A DNA stretch of 64,000 nucleotides from Acanthosepion lycidas. Lineage: Eukaryota; Mollusca; Cephalopoda; Sepiida; Sepiidae. Both the position numbers and the translations under genes were made by a program. Within the stretch, counting starts at the first letter, position 1; every line of letters starts with the position of its first letter. Shown here piece by piece: positions 54,005 through 64,000 of this stretch. The notes beneath the pieces were generated by a model. The model saw only the letters and a program-made list of their open reading frames with translations. It searched no databases and had not been told where the DNA came from. The DNA lies in the NCBI GenBank assembly GCA_963932145.1, contig OZ010580.1:37678261-37742260 (forward strand), in the 5' to 3' direction.

Positions 54005-54185
54005 CCACAAATCACTGTTCTGTGGAACCAACTCCCAAATGGATGCTTCCCCAATCACTACAATCTTAACCTGTTCAAGTCTAAAGTTAACTGTTATCTC
54101 CCTATCCGTATAAACCACCTCTTGAAGTAACCTTCTACTGTACTTGTACTTGGGCCTTGTACATGGTGAAGCTTACTGTAAAAGA
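54005..54185 (+). mobile_element. LINE family B, 3' end
   Basis: TGTTCTGTGGAACCAACTCC, AATCACTACAATCTTAACCT, GTTCAAGTCTAAAGTTAACT and GGGCCTTGTACATGGTGAA match 13.98-14.16 kb. Confidence 0.75.
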
Positions 54186-54465
54186 AAAATATCATATGCA
54201 CTTCAAGATACCATCTCCTGTGATGAATGATATTTAATGTGGGCAGGTCTATTTTGTATAATAATGGCTTCTAGGATTTTGAGTATTTCCTTCCATTTGG
54301 AACTGTGGATTATTTTAGTGTTACCTACTGATATCTGTCTATCAATATGCGACAAATTTCATTATAATTTGGTTGTTCGTGATGTGTTGGTCGATATGTG
54401 CATGAATTGCACTGATTTTCAACAGGTGACAGTTCAGTCTACAAAAAAGTGTGGTGCACAATGTA

Positions 54466-55195
54466 CCGTATTTGATGGCATATAAGACACACTCCAATTT
54501 CAGCAGGGCAAATCACGAAAAATTTCATATTTATTAAAATTATTAATAAATGGTAGAGCCTAGGCTATATTTATGAGCTATTATTTTAGTTAAGCAAGCC
54601 ATGATTAGAATTAAATGAAAAATAATAGGAAAAAAGAACACAAGCCTATAACAACTTTATTATATCCAAAGGTAAGAAAACAAAATAAAAATCAAGTGAT
54701 TATTACAATTGAGCAAAACAGTACAGTTACCATTAAAATTCACTCAAAAATTTTTCTTTATATAATCTGTACAACCTGTGTCTTGTAAATGTCTTAGTGG
54801 AATAATTAGGATATAAAAATTCTGATTGTATCTATACCAGTGCAAAAAAGTTATCACAAGAAAAATATTAATGAAACAAATATATTTTACAAATATATAA
54901 ATTGAATGTATTGCATATAATTTTAGTGAAACAAAGTACTACTATGAAATGTGATAAAATTAATATAATGAATATTATCAATGATAACACTTTTAATCTG
55001 CATAATAGCTTCTTAAATAATGACAATAGGTATGTGAAAGTTACTCTAAAGTCAAAGCTAATAGGAGTTGCCAGGTACTTAATTTCAGCTAACTATTGCA
55101 AATTTTAAACCTATATATGGCATGTAAGATGCAGGGAAATTTTAAAAGATATTTTTAGTAAAAAAAAAGTGTGTCTTATATGCCATCAAATACGG
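54466..55195. mobile_element. 730-bp TIR element with TA duplication
   Basis: Perfect 27-bp terminal inverted repeats starting CCGTATTTGATGGCATATAA and ending TTATATGCCATCAAATACGG, flanked by TA on both sides (54464-54465, 55196-55197). AT-rich, non-coding interior; the frame at 54902-55108 has no transposase motif. A non-autonomous Tc1/mariner/pogo-type element. Perfect TIRs suggest recent activity. Confidence 0.9.
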
Positions 55196-55199
55196 TAAG

Positions 55200-55520
55200 T
55201 ATTTCATAGTGTTTTTTGATTATTACTGTTGGAGATCATGAGAAGAGGGGTCATGAGAATTCATAGACAATATAATTTTGGGAATTTTTGAGGCTCAGTG
55301 TTGTCATCAAGTTAGACCACTTCAAAGTTGCAGCTTTCCAAAGAATACCAGGACAAAGGGATTCTGACTTCCACAGAGGCACCATATTGGTCCTTGATAA
55401 TAATGATAGCCAAAATTACTTGAACAAAAATATCAAAATATGAACTTTGGTCACTTTATCCACAAACACAATACTCAACACCTTAGTCAAAATAATATAA
55501 TAAAAAATTAAACAGATATA
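55200..55520. other. Non-coding stretch, no feature recognised
   Basis: No motif recognised. Confidence 0.4.
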
Positions 55521-55524
55521 TATA

Positions 55525-55628
55525 TTAGGTTGTCCCAAAAGTTTGTAAACACTTGCAAAAAAATTGAAATTTTACTCGCCAAGTAATAACAAAAACAACA
55601 AAATGTGTTTACGAACTTTTGGGACAAC

Positions 55629-55632
<4 letters not shown>
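55525..55632. mobile_element. Mariner-type MITE, second TIR class
   Basis: 108 bp with 28-bp TIRs beginning TTAGGTTGTCCCAAAAGTTT, mirrored by AAACTTTT-type ends (AACTTTTGGGACAACCTAA). One mismatch is visible (GTAAACAC against GTGTTTAC with a changed adjacent base). Interior is non-coding. Different from the GGTTGGTGCAAAAATAA class elsewhere in the window. Confidence 0.9.
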
Positions 55633-55675
<43 letters not shown>

Positions 55676-55688
55676 GTGTGTGTGTGTT
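55633..55688. repeat. (TA)n(TG)n microsatellite
   Basis: TA tract with one GTA break, then TG tract. Confidence 0.96.
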
Positions 55689-55689
55689 T

Positions 55690-55845
55690 GGTTGAATAAT
55701 CTAGACATATTATGTCCATTTTTATTTTAATCCTTTCAAATTCACAGATCAATTTCTTAGTGCTGTTACAAAACTGAGTGAGAAAGATGCCGTAGTTTTG
55801 GTTATTTCTTTTATCTTCCCAAGTACTTTCAATCTCATCCCTGTA
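55690..55845 (-). mobile_element. PLE-associated repeat, copy 2, hammerhead-like half
   Basis: Reverse complement of 44908-45062: GGGATGAGATTGAAAGTACT (55842-55823 on the minus strand) through to ATTATTCAACCAAACACAC. The 5' half of the hammerhead-like motif (CTGAAGA and first strand of stem II) is missing at 55845. Confidence 0.65.
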
Positions 55846-55939
55846 ATAATAATACGTTTACTACCTCCCCATATAAGAAACTAACTAGCATAAACACATG
55901 CACTCTCAACTATAAAAGTGAGTGTCTTGATTATTACAG

Positions 55940-56490
55940 AGATTATACAAAATTTAATAAACTGTGAAAAAAGTTAACTCTTCGATGAAAAAAATTTTCT
56001 ACATGGAATTACAAAATATTAAACAAACTCTCATTAATAATGACTTTCCTAATTACATTGTTAATGAACAAATTAGAGGAGCTATTACAAACAAACAAAA
56101 AGAACATAATATTTCTTCAAATAACCCTAAACATATCAGACAACTATACTACAATCAAATAAACTCTATGAACAAAATGAAAAAAATCCTAAAAACTCAT
56201 AAGTACTAATCTATACCTCACTGATACCAGTAAAAAATAAAACAAATTATATACTATACTAAATTTAATACAACCAAATTAACCATCTGCAGTAACACTT
56301 CTTCATCAACTAATGTTTTGCAAAAGACTAGCATTGTATATCAATTTAAATGTCCTTGGGAAGATTGTATCTCTTAAAAATCATAATTATGTGTTGATTT
56401 CACAATGACAACACTATCAAGAAGGCTTACTTTACATATGTCAGATTCAAGTTCTATTGCACAACATTTAAAAGAACATTGCTGTCTACA
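55940..56490 (+). mobile_element. Penelope-like element fragment, second lineage
   Basis: Plus strand reads ELQNIKQTLINNDFPNYIVN (56005), QLYYNQINSM, then near 56325 VLQKTSIVYQFKCPWEDC with frame changes and FTMTTLSRRLTLHMSDSSS, AQHLKEHCC (to 56486). The CP-x-x-C linker and TTLSRRLTxHxSD are features of PLE GIY-YIG domains with a zinc-binding linker. Lineage differs from the CHKVYIGETSR type at 26.7 kb. It ends at a microsatellite. Confidence 0.75.
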
Positions 56491-56496
56491 TTCACA

Positions 56497-56521
56497 CACA
56501 CACACACACATATATATATAT
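56497..56521. repeat. (AC)n(AT)n microsatellite
   Basis: Short AC then AT tract at the end of the PLE fragment. Confidence 0.9.
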
Positions 56522-56524
56522 TCA

Positions 56525-57325
56525 AACATATATTGTTAAATATAACAGACAATAAATGTCTATTATGTTTAGATCATGAGCTATTCTAAACTTCATATGG
56601 CTGCTTTAATAAAATAAAGACAAAAATTGTCCAACATTTGGATATTTTTCATTATGCTGTTCCTTGATCTAAGCTTTTATATATATATATATATATATAG
56701 ATAGATAGAATATCTAAATTAATTCCAGACCAGTGAAGATTTCTTGTTTTTCTGATTTTCAGTGCACAGCATACATGAATGAAAGTAAAAACCTGCTCAA
56801 ACAAATTTTATTGCAAATTTTATCACCAAATTTGTCCAGCCTCCACAAATATGTATTAAATTCATGCCAGAAATGTCTGAAGCTAAGAGGACTTGTGGAG
56901 TACTGGTAATGTCAGTGATAAAAAAATCTAAAAATGATTTCAGTTGAATGTTTGTGGAATAGCAATATTAGTGATAAGAAATAAAGAAATTGATATCTTT
57001 GAGTTGACTCAAACATGTATCAAACAATTTTAAAAACCAAACTAATAAGTTAAGGATTCAAAGTCTAACATTCATCCAAAGGAACTAAGATAAGAAAGCA
57101 AATAAATAGTTAAATAAAAATATACAAATCAATTCCTTTTCCAAAATGAATGGGTTGCCATTAAAAAGTAGAACTCTGGCACAGACACACACAAAGAATA
57201 TTCTCTTGAATACTCACTTGGCCAATAAAAATGCTCCTAACTCATTACTATGGCAATAATGGCAGAAGGTTTTAGCACATGGTCTGCAATGGAATTTAGC
57301 CAAGATACAGCAGACAAAGAAATAA
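56525..57325. other. AT-rich non-coding stretch
   Basis: (AT)n at 56679-56699 with a (GATA)-like extension; nothing else recognised. Confidence 0.45.
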
Positions 57326-57329
57326 GACT

Positions 57330-58020
57330 CTTTTTCTTTTTTTATTATTTTTTATCTTCCAGTCTGTATTGGGCACTTATTTTTGGTCAGGGAAATAGAA
57401 CTATCATTCCAGTTTTAAAAGTATAACTTACAATGACCAAGTGCTTTCTGCTTTTAAAAGAAGTTTGTGCTGTCAAAAATGGACTTCCTTTTATTTTCTT
57501 CCTACTTTCCTCTTTTGGACATGATTACCTCTCCTGTGTTTTTACTTTACTTCTTCCTCTTTGTCTCTTTCTTTGACCCAATTCTTTTCCTTCTCTTTCA
57601 TAGTCTCTCTGTTTTTATTTCATTCTTTTTATCACTTTCATCTCTTTTTTTTTCCTTTCAATTTTTCCCACTCTTTATTATTCTTTTTACCTGTCTTTAT
57701 TTCTTCCTTTTTTTTCATCACCTTCATCTCTTTCTCTCACAATTTTCTACTTGTTATCCTGTCTTTATGTATTCTTTTTTTATCACTTATCTTTTTCTTT
57801 CCTTCATGCAAATCTTCTCTCTCTCTCTCTCTCCCCATGTAATTCTTTACCTTTTTTTTATTTCATCCTTTTGTTTCTTTCCCAAGTTCTTCACCCTCTC
57901 TGTCATATTTTTCCTTTCTTTGTTTCTCCCCTTCTATCACTTTACCTCTTCTTACTTATCTCTAATCTTTTTCCCCATCTTTATTTCTTCTTCTTATCCA
58001 TCTTTATACCTGAATCTTGA
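57330..58020 (+). repeat. Long polypyrimidine tract
   Basis: About 550 bp from 57480 are overwhelmingly C and T on the plus strand, built from loose TTTCTT, CTCTTT and TTTCCT words with (TC)n at 57810-57831. This produces a 211-codon F/S/L-rich frame (57467-58102) and two shorter shifted ones. Three overlapping long frames of the same composition show that they reflect absence of purines, and therefore of stops, not coding selection. Confidence 0.9.
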
Positions 58021-58490
58021 AATTAACAGAAAAGATTTTTATCTTTTGCTGTCAAAGAGAGACTTGGAGAAAACCATTGGCTTCAAGGATTTCTTCAGCT
58101 AAGAGTTTTATGTTTCTCTGGTGACTGAGCAATCATCCTCAGGCATTTTTCCTCTAAAAAATCGTGAATCTTAGATTTGGACTGGCAAAACATTTTTTCT
58201 TTTATATCAAAGGAAACCTTGGAGGATAGTGCCAGTACTGATATATTCGTCAGATTGGAATATTTCAACTTTGTTCCTCTTTTAAGCAGATGGCCACAGA
58301 ACCATCTTCAGGCATTTTCTTAAAAAAAAAAAAGTAAGTAGATAAATCAAAAATTTCAGATGTATGTGGAAGAAACTTTTTTCTTTCATATTAAAGAGAA
58401 CCTTGGAAAAAGAAATTTCCTGCAAGGAGTTCTTCTATACAGAATTTTTGTTCTCTGCAGCCTGTTTCGGAAGAGAAACTTTCTGATCAT
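58020..58490. repeat. Imperfect tandem repeat, about 3 units of 160-185 bp
   Basis: Units begin near 58036, 58197 and 58378, each with a TTTTATC or TTTCAT(A) start, then AAAGAGA-ACTTGGA or AAAGGAAACCTTGGA-type sequence. The first two also share ATCATCCTCAGGCATTTTTC / CATCTTCAGGCATTTTCTTA. Highly diverged. Confidence 0.6.
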
Positions 58491-58739
58491 TTTGAAATCA
58501 GAAGAAATTCCCCAGAGGTTTTTCAAGTGACATCAGCTTAGAAAATATAATAATATGGGAGACAGCCAGTTTAATGGTAGTGTGAAAAATATATTTGCTA
58601 TTAATTATTTTTTCTTGTCTTAAGAATGTCATAAGACAAAAGTAAGCAATATAATTCCTGAAAAAAGTTCCCAAAGATTCTGTAGAAATCTTTGCCTCAA
58701 CACATACATGCATATATAAACATTTTATGATCATTTCAG

Positions 58740-59125
58740 CCTAATGGCAATAGCATATTAAAATAGCAGTTGCCATATGATCATCCAAGTTAAGCAATGT
58801 TGAACCTGGTCAGTACCTACCTTGGAAATACTAAGTGCTGTAAGCTTTGATGTGTGGGTGGTGTAATGGATAAAGGCTTGGAATTTTCCATCAGAGAGCC
58901 AAGTTCCAATTCCAATTGGGTTTGTTATATTAACTTAATGCAAATACCCTTGGAAAGGTAAGAATCTGCATCTTCTTCCCAATTATGGGTTAATTAATAA
59001 GACTTGTATCCCTAAAACATTATTATCTCCCACCCCCACAAAAAATTCTTACAATCTAAAAACATTTTCTATCTTTAAATAGGTTGATAAGTCATAGAAC
59101 ATGAATCAAACAATCAATATCCATT
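58740..59125 (+). mobile_element. 5S/tRNA SINE with deletion in the 5S box C
   Basis: 5S-like head from GCCTAATGGCAATAGCATAT to AGTGCTGTAAGC (58740-58842), with the same missing segment after CAGTACCTA as the 22.2-kb copy. Then GGTGTAATGGATAAAGGCTT (A-box-like), AGAGCCAAGTTCCAATTCCA (B-box-like), SINE centre, and 3' body ending AACATGAATCAAACAATCAA. Confidence 0.85.
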
Positions 59126-59384
59126 TATTTTATGGCTTATATCCTAATAGATAGAACCTAATTAACCATTAAATAAACTAATTGTATGCTTAGGGTATCA
59201 AAAGGTTTCTTATTTTTATATTTTATAGCTAATCAATACCAGATCATATTTCCAAAAAATGCTAATATGCTACCTTCTAAGAACTTGTAAAAATAACTGC
59301 TATAAAGTATTTATCACAGTTTGTTCATTAAGTATTTTTGTATGAGTCTCAAAGCAAGAAAATCTGTCTCAATATGGGATAATG

Positions 59385-61645
59385 ATGAGTGAAGCACTAC
59401 TTTGTAATGAGTTTGATCTAAAATTCAATATTGCTAGCAAATTTGGAACTCACAATAAACATGGAGAAAAATGGGTCTGATGGTGTATGGCCAATGACCA
59501 AGTAATAGCCAACACATGGTTTCAAGAACATCCAAGATGATTATGGACATGGAAAAGCTCAGGAGGAGAAACTAAAAACCAATTTAACTACATTATCAAA
59601 ATAAGATTCAGGAATGTAATGCTTCACTGCAAAACCTACCCAAGTGCCGACTGTGGAAGTGACCATTGCCCTGTTATATGTAGACTATGAGTAAAACTAC
59701 AAAAATTGAAGAATCCTAACACAGTACCGAAATTGCAATATAACAAACTCGTGAGCAACTTAAACCTAAAGGAAAAAATATATGGAGAGTGTGAAAAGAA
59801 GATACAAGGGACAAAATTAAAATGGAAACTCGAAATGGGACACATTAAGTGAAGCTTTAGTGACATCAGCAAATGATATCATGTGAAAGGAGAAGGGATG
59901 AAGAAAAAAATGAATGGATCACAGATGAGATTCTTGACATGATTCAAAGGAGACAGAAAACTTTGCCAAGATACAGAATGGAATACAGAAAACTACTCAA
60001 TGAAATAAGGACCAAATAAAAATGGTGAAATGAAAAATGTGTATAAACAAATAAGGGAACTAACAGGGCAGAAGAGATTCTCATCAATAGGCTGCATAAA
60101 ATCAAAGGATGGTTCAATCCCAAGTTAGTGAAAAGTTATATGCACTGAATTTATAATTAAATTTTAATTTTTTAACTCCATCTTGAATTTGTATAGAAGT
60201 GGTGCATATGGGATAATGGTTAGTAAATGAAAAGAATTCTGCAGTGCTGGAACAAATATACTGGAGAACTCTTCCACAATGAAAAAGAACCAGAAATACA
60301 CAGAATTACTGACAGGCCTGAAATTCAAAAAACCAAAGCAGAATCTGCACTGGCTAAATTCAACAGAAACAGCCTAATGAACCACATAAAAAAAACTTAT
60401 CATCCATATTCTGATGAATAGAACATACAGCAGAATCAGCCCAGAGAAGAGCAAAAATGGTATGGGTTCATTAAAGACACCGGGACAAGGAACATGATAT
60501 TCATGCTCAAAATATTATCAGAAAGAGCAATACAAATACAGAAGAGCATGCACCTATATTTTATAGACCACGCAAAGGTATTCAACAAAGTAAGTCACAA
60601 AGATCTGTTAAAGCTGCTCAGCAACCTTTACATATTTAGGAAAGACATTAGAATAATCCGAAACCTCCACTGGCAGCAAACCACCTGCATAAATATAAAA
60701 GATGACTTCAGCAGATATACAAAAATTAAAGGGGCGTAAGGCAAGGTTGTATTTCTCAATAGACTTAATCAACCTATACAGTGAGGCAGTTCTGAGAGAA
60801 CTGGAAATCCTACCAGGATCCATTATTGGCAGCCACAATCTTAACAATATAAGATATACAGATGACAAAGTGCTGATAGCAGACACAGAAAAGAAACTAC
60901 AAAATCTTCAGCAGAATGTAGAGAAGGAGAGTGAGAAGACGGGACTAAGCATAAACTACAGACAGAATGAATGGTCATCAGCAAAATGATGAGCCCAAAA
61001 TGCAATTTACACGTTGTGGACACTAAAATCAAGCAGGTGTAGAAATTTAAATATCTGGAAAGTATTCTAACAGAGGAAGGAAAGGGAAATGCTGAGATCT
61101 GAAGACATATTGGGATGGCCAAAGACACATTCCAAAAGCTAAGCAGAGTATTATGAGACAGGAGAGTTTCATTGGTAGAAAAGACAAAAGTACTGAACTG
61201 CTACATGATATCAGTCGTCCTTTATGGTAGCGAATGTTTGACGATCTCCTCAAAGAAGAAGAAGAGAATTTGAGACAACAGAGGTGTAGTTCTACAGAAG
61301 GATGGTCAGGATACCATGGACTGAACATGTGAAGAATAATCAGGTTTTGGAGGAGATGCAAACAAAGAGGAAACTTATAATTAAAATCAGGAAGAGGCAG
61401 CTGAAATTTCTGGGACATGTAATAAGAAAGGAGGGCTTGCAAAATCGGATACTCACAGGGTGGACAGAGGAAAAGAGGGACAAGGGAAAGCAATGCATGA
61501 CATACTTAACAGTCTTAAGCAAGTGGATGGCAGAACAGGTTCTGAGAAAAATAACAAAAAGACAAAACTACAAGGGACAGGAAGACGTGGCAAGCCATGA
61601 TCGTCTATGGGACACAGCACATAAAAGAAAAAGAAGAATGTTAAT
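59385..61645 (+). mobile_element. RTE-like LINE with endonuclease and RT remnants
   Basis: Read in order with frame changes: NTWFQEHP and SSGGETKNQ, then PSADCGSDHCPVICRLRVKL (endonuclease SDH motif, 59640-59695), the connecting region (EWITDEILDMIQRRQKTLPR), WNKYTGELFHNEKEPEIH (60250), LYFIDHAKVFNKVSHKDLLK (RT motif A), RYTDDKVLIADTEK (motif C, YTDD, 60858-60895), VLYGSECLTISSKKKK (61220), RMVRIPWTEHVKNNQVLEEM (61300), KFLGHVIRKEGLQN (61405), and GGGACACAGCACATAAAAGAAA at the end. At about 60105-60225 it carries a stretch also found in the SINE region at 50.97-51.1 kb. Stops throughout; dead. The RTE-like label is tentative. Confidence 0.88.
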
Positions 61646-61654
61646 GGTAATATT

Positions 61655-61960
61655 AGCCATTTCCTTATAAAGAAACATCTGCGTTAACTGACCAAGCAGC
61701 CAGTACTATTGTCAGTTGGAATTTATAAAATCTTTCTATTGAAACAGTTTTTCAGAAAAATAGATTTCTCAAGTAACTGTTATTGCTCCCTCAATTATTG
61801 ATGGGGGGGGGGCTTCCTATAAGAGTGAGTGGAGTTACTCCCCATGTTATGCTATAAATGCGATTATATGTTATTGAGTTGGAAGTATAGATAAAGAGAG
61901 AAAGGTGTCACAAAATTAATTAATACTTCCTTCTTAACCTTTTGTTTGAAATAGTGGGGA
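61655..61960 (+). repeat. Dispersed repeat family D, longest copy
   Basis: GCCATTTCCTTATAAAGAAA, CATCTGCGTTAACTGACCAA, CAGCCAGTACTATTGTCAGT, TTTCTATTGAAACAGTTTTT and CTTCTTAACCTTTTGTTTGA. About 110 bp (61800-61915), starting with a G9 run, are inserted relative to the copies at 9.2 and 39.1 kb. Confidence 0.75.
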
Positions 61961-61964
61961 ACAT

Positions 61965-63340
61965 CATTGTTGTAATTTAGGAAAGGTTACTGAAGAGTAT
62001 AATCATGCAAAGTTGGTAATTAACAATAATACTTAGGACACGAACAACACATATAAGATTCACCAGCAGCACATAGAAGAAGTAGTCAACTGCTAGAAGT
62101 GAGTCAAGTGAATTCCACAATGAATCTCCGACTGCAGACTTACATATACAGTATTCACTACTATATTTCTGGGAATGGGGGCATACCCATTATCATCCGT
62201 AGGTATGCTACAACAATCATAATCTTGATTATATCATTATTTTCTCTTCAAGTGCAATTTATTCTAGTTGTTGCTGTTTGAAAGTCAAGTGATATGGTTT
62301 ATGCTGTTTGGTAATCCAAATGTTTGATTTGTCATAAAATCATCCAACCAAACAAAGGGTAGTGGTTAGTAAGACTAGTCAAGTTGACTATTACTATTGA
62401 GTAGTTAATTTGATCCTTTTGTTGTCTGATACAAAATTAAGTGCTAAATTATCCAGAAAGGGTTGATATGTTTTAAAAAGCAACCAACAAAGCAAAATAA
62501 ATTTAAAAAAATGTGAAGCAACCAGTTCTTTTAAATGGTAAAAATAGTATTTAAAAGAACTGGTAGCCCAATGGGAAATTGTTTTTATTTTCTATACATA
62601 CAAGAATTTTGCTAAATTTTGAAAATTTTCAATGTTCATGTCTTTGTCTCTCATTCTTTACTCAGGTTCTTACATTGTCAATGGAAAGTGTTGATTTTAA
62701 AGTATGGAATGTGGGATGTTACAAGAATATCCCTGAATTCCTCATTAATTAAATACATTTATATTTACCACATAAAAAGGTAAAAAATTTAATTATATAA
62801 ATATATTGTGTTACTAAATTAAGAGCAGTAACATTTGAGTGTGGTAGACTGTAGAGGCCACCATTGTTAGACTGTATCTAAGGCACTGCTGCTTCTAAAT
62901 TTTCATAATATGACAGCATTGAGCCCACGAGAGCCACCTTGTTCTTCCACATTTCACAGTCCTGACAGAGTTTCAGAACATTCTTCCTAGGCAGATTAAT
63001 CTTCTAGAGGTCCTGGCACACACTGGTTTTCCAACAGCTACATGGTCAACCATGAGCTCATCACAGTTTGCAGATGTCAAGTAAAAGTGTTAGATGACTG
63101 CTAGGGTGATCATAAGACCATTGCAGGACATGACTGAGTCAACAAAGTGATTAAAGCCTTGTTTGGACTCAATTAACATAGAAGGACATCTAAATATTTA
63201 AGTCTGCTACTCATAGTAATAATTATATCAATATGTTCAGTACAATTTTGAGATTATATTCTAAAGAGACATCTAAATGTTCCTTTCATCCTCTGCTGTT
63301 AGTGGTTAAAGGTCATATGTCTTTTTAACCTAGTGATAAT
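61965..63340. other. Non-coding stretch with one hairpin
   Basis: 62521-62564 is a hairpin: ACCAGTTCTTTTAAAT paired with ATTTAAAAGAACTGGT around a 12-base loop. 62860-63190 is relatively GC-rich with no recognisable frame. Nothing else seen. Confidence 0.55.
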
Positions 63341-63341
63341 A

Positions 63342-63443
63342 TTAGGTTGGTGCAAAAATAATGACATAATAATGTCGTTTTTTGACGTTAAAAAATACGT
63401 CAAAAAACGACATTATTACGTCATTATTTTTGCACCAACCTAA
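63342..63443. mobile_element. Mariner MITE (hairpin type), expanded arms, copy 3
   Basis: 102-bp near-perfect palindrome with ends TTAGGTTGGTGCAAAAATAA and TTATTTTTGCACCAACCTAA. Compared with the 79-bp copies, each arm has an extra TGACATAA-type insertion, which stays complementary between the arms (TGACATAATAATGTCG against CGACATTATTACGTCA). Confidence 0.92.
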
Positions 63444-63464
63444 TATAATAATTTTTTTTTTAAT

Positions 63465-63680
63465 CATTTCACCCCAAGCATGGCATTAAAGCCACTAGAA
63501 TGCAAGGGGTTAGAGAATGGAAGAAAAACTAATATTAAAGAGAGAGGACAATAAAAGAACAGGGATTAAGAAGACAGAAGATAACCATTGACATTGCATT
63601 TAAATTTTCAAAGATCAAATTTGACTGGAAAGCAAGAAACTAGAAGAGAGTCCAAAAGCATCTTCGAGTTCTTGTTAGAG
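63465..63680 (-). mobile_element. CR1/Jockey-like LINE, 3' end
   Basis: Minus-strand 3' end with ATCATTTCACCCCAAGCATG, GCATTAAAGCCACTAGAATG, CAATAAAAGAACAGG and AAATTTGACTGGAAAGCAAG (plus-strand spelling). It gives the family's clean 3' terminus: ...GGGGTGAAATGATTAAAAAA on the minus strand, next to the MITE. Confidence 0.8.
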
Positions 63681-63694
63681 AAGAATTATTTTCC

Positions 63695-64000
63695 ACCCTC
63701 CATCCTCTCTCTCGTAGGTGGGATGTTTCAAGCATCTTACTGTACTTTCATTACTTCCATGGAAAGTTCTTGGACCAACTACATTCCTTCGTTCCACCAG
63801 GTCTAACCTTCACGGCTAGGACCTTCCATGCTACTTAAATAGTAGCAAACCAAGTTCAAGTCAAACAGCTTCTTCCCATGAACTAATGCTCTCTAAACTC
63901 CCAAGAGGATGTTTCCCGAATCACTACAATCTTAATCTGTTCAAGCCCAGAGTTAACTGTTATTTTCCCCTATCTATGTAAACTACCCATTAATGTAACC
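63695..64000 (+). mobile_element. LINE family B, C-terminus, running off the window
   Basis: RWDVSSILLYFHYFHGKFLD, VPPGLTFTARTFHAT and LNSQEDVSRITTILICSS-type frames (frameshifted NHYNLNLF near 63920) give the RT C-terminal region. The 3' end lies beyond 64000. Confidence 0.7.

Noticed and set aside
57467-58102. 211-residue open frame as a membrane protein gene
   Set aside because: Composition is explained entirely by a pyrimidine-only strand. Shifted frames in the same region are also open, and there is no domain or start context.
58130-58320. ATCATCCTCAGG and ATCTTCAGGC words as further hammerhead cores (CCTGAGGATGAT, CTGAAGAT on the minus strand)
   Set aside because: No GAAA box or pairing partners at the right distance; better explained by the degenerate tandem repeat.

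Overview
This is a eukaryotic, very AT-rich, gene-poor window with no intact protein-coding gene that I can support. Almost everything recognisable is transposon debris, microsatellite or unique non-coding DNA. The mix points to a mollusc, most likely a cephalopod such as an octopus: tRNA-derived and 5S rRNA/tRNA-chimeric SINEs, two dominant LINE lineages, Penelope-like elements (PLEs), mariner-type MITEs and long (TA)n/(AC)n tracts. The taxon is an inference from repeat style, not proof. Most open frames over 60 codons are microsatellite translations, chance frames in AT-rich DNA, or fragments of transposon proteins.

Layout. 0-9 kb: a CR1/Jockey-like LINE 3' end, a tRNA-like pseudogene, a SINE, a mariner transposase scrap, a pogo-like MITE and a microsatellite block. 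9-17 kb: 5S/tRNA SINEs, a possible conserved regulatory block (11.5-11.9 kb), a 35-bp minisatellite and alternating LINE 3' ends. 17.9-20.4 kb: the largest segment almost free of recognisable repeats. 20.4-23.9 kb: two inverted-repeat elements with hammerhead-ribozyme-like motifs, one holding three of them in tandem. 25-31 kb: a non-coding MITE, a degenerate PLE with RT and GIY-YIG remnants, two long tRNA-SINEs, an internally deleted mariner-like transposon and the longest CR1/Jockey-like LINE. 31-47 kb: more hammerhead-like elements (one with a clear 14-bp target-site duplication), two solo LTRs with perfect 5-bp target-site duplications, several large hairpins, and a PLE C-terminus directly followed by a hammerhead-like motif. 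47-64 kb: a microsatellite cluster, LINE 3' ends, TIR elements, a second PLE lineage, a polypyrimidine tract, a 5S/tRNA SINE, and a 2.2-kb LINE with endonuclease and RT remnants.

The most interesting signal is a set of repeats sharing the arrangement CTGANGA, one extra base, a small hairpin, GAAA, a short palindrome (ACGT, ACGCGT, AGTACT or ACCTAGGGT type), then a pyrimidine. This matches a hammerhead ribozyme with minimal stem III, as described for PLEs and small animal retrozymes. Here it lies in fold-back elements that also carry a tRNA-like promoter candidate in the middle, in a ~150-bp tandem array, and beside PLE coding remnants. Activity is not shown: most copies deviate from the canonical core.

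Coordinates of degraded repeats are approximate (about 10-30 bp). They were judged by eye from similarity between copies in the window and from recognisable protein motifs.
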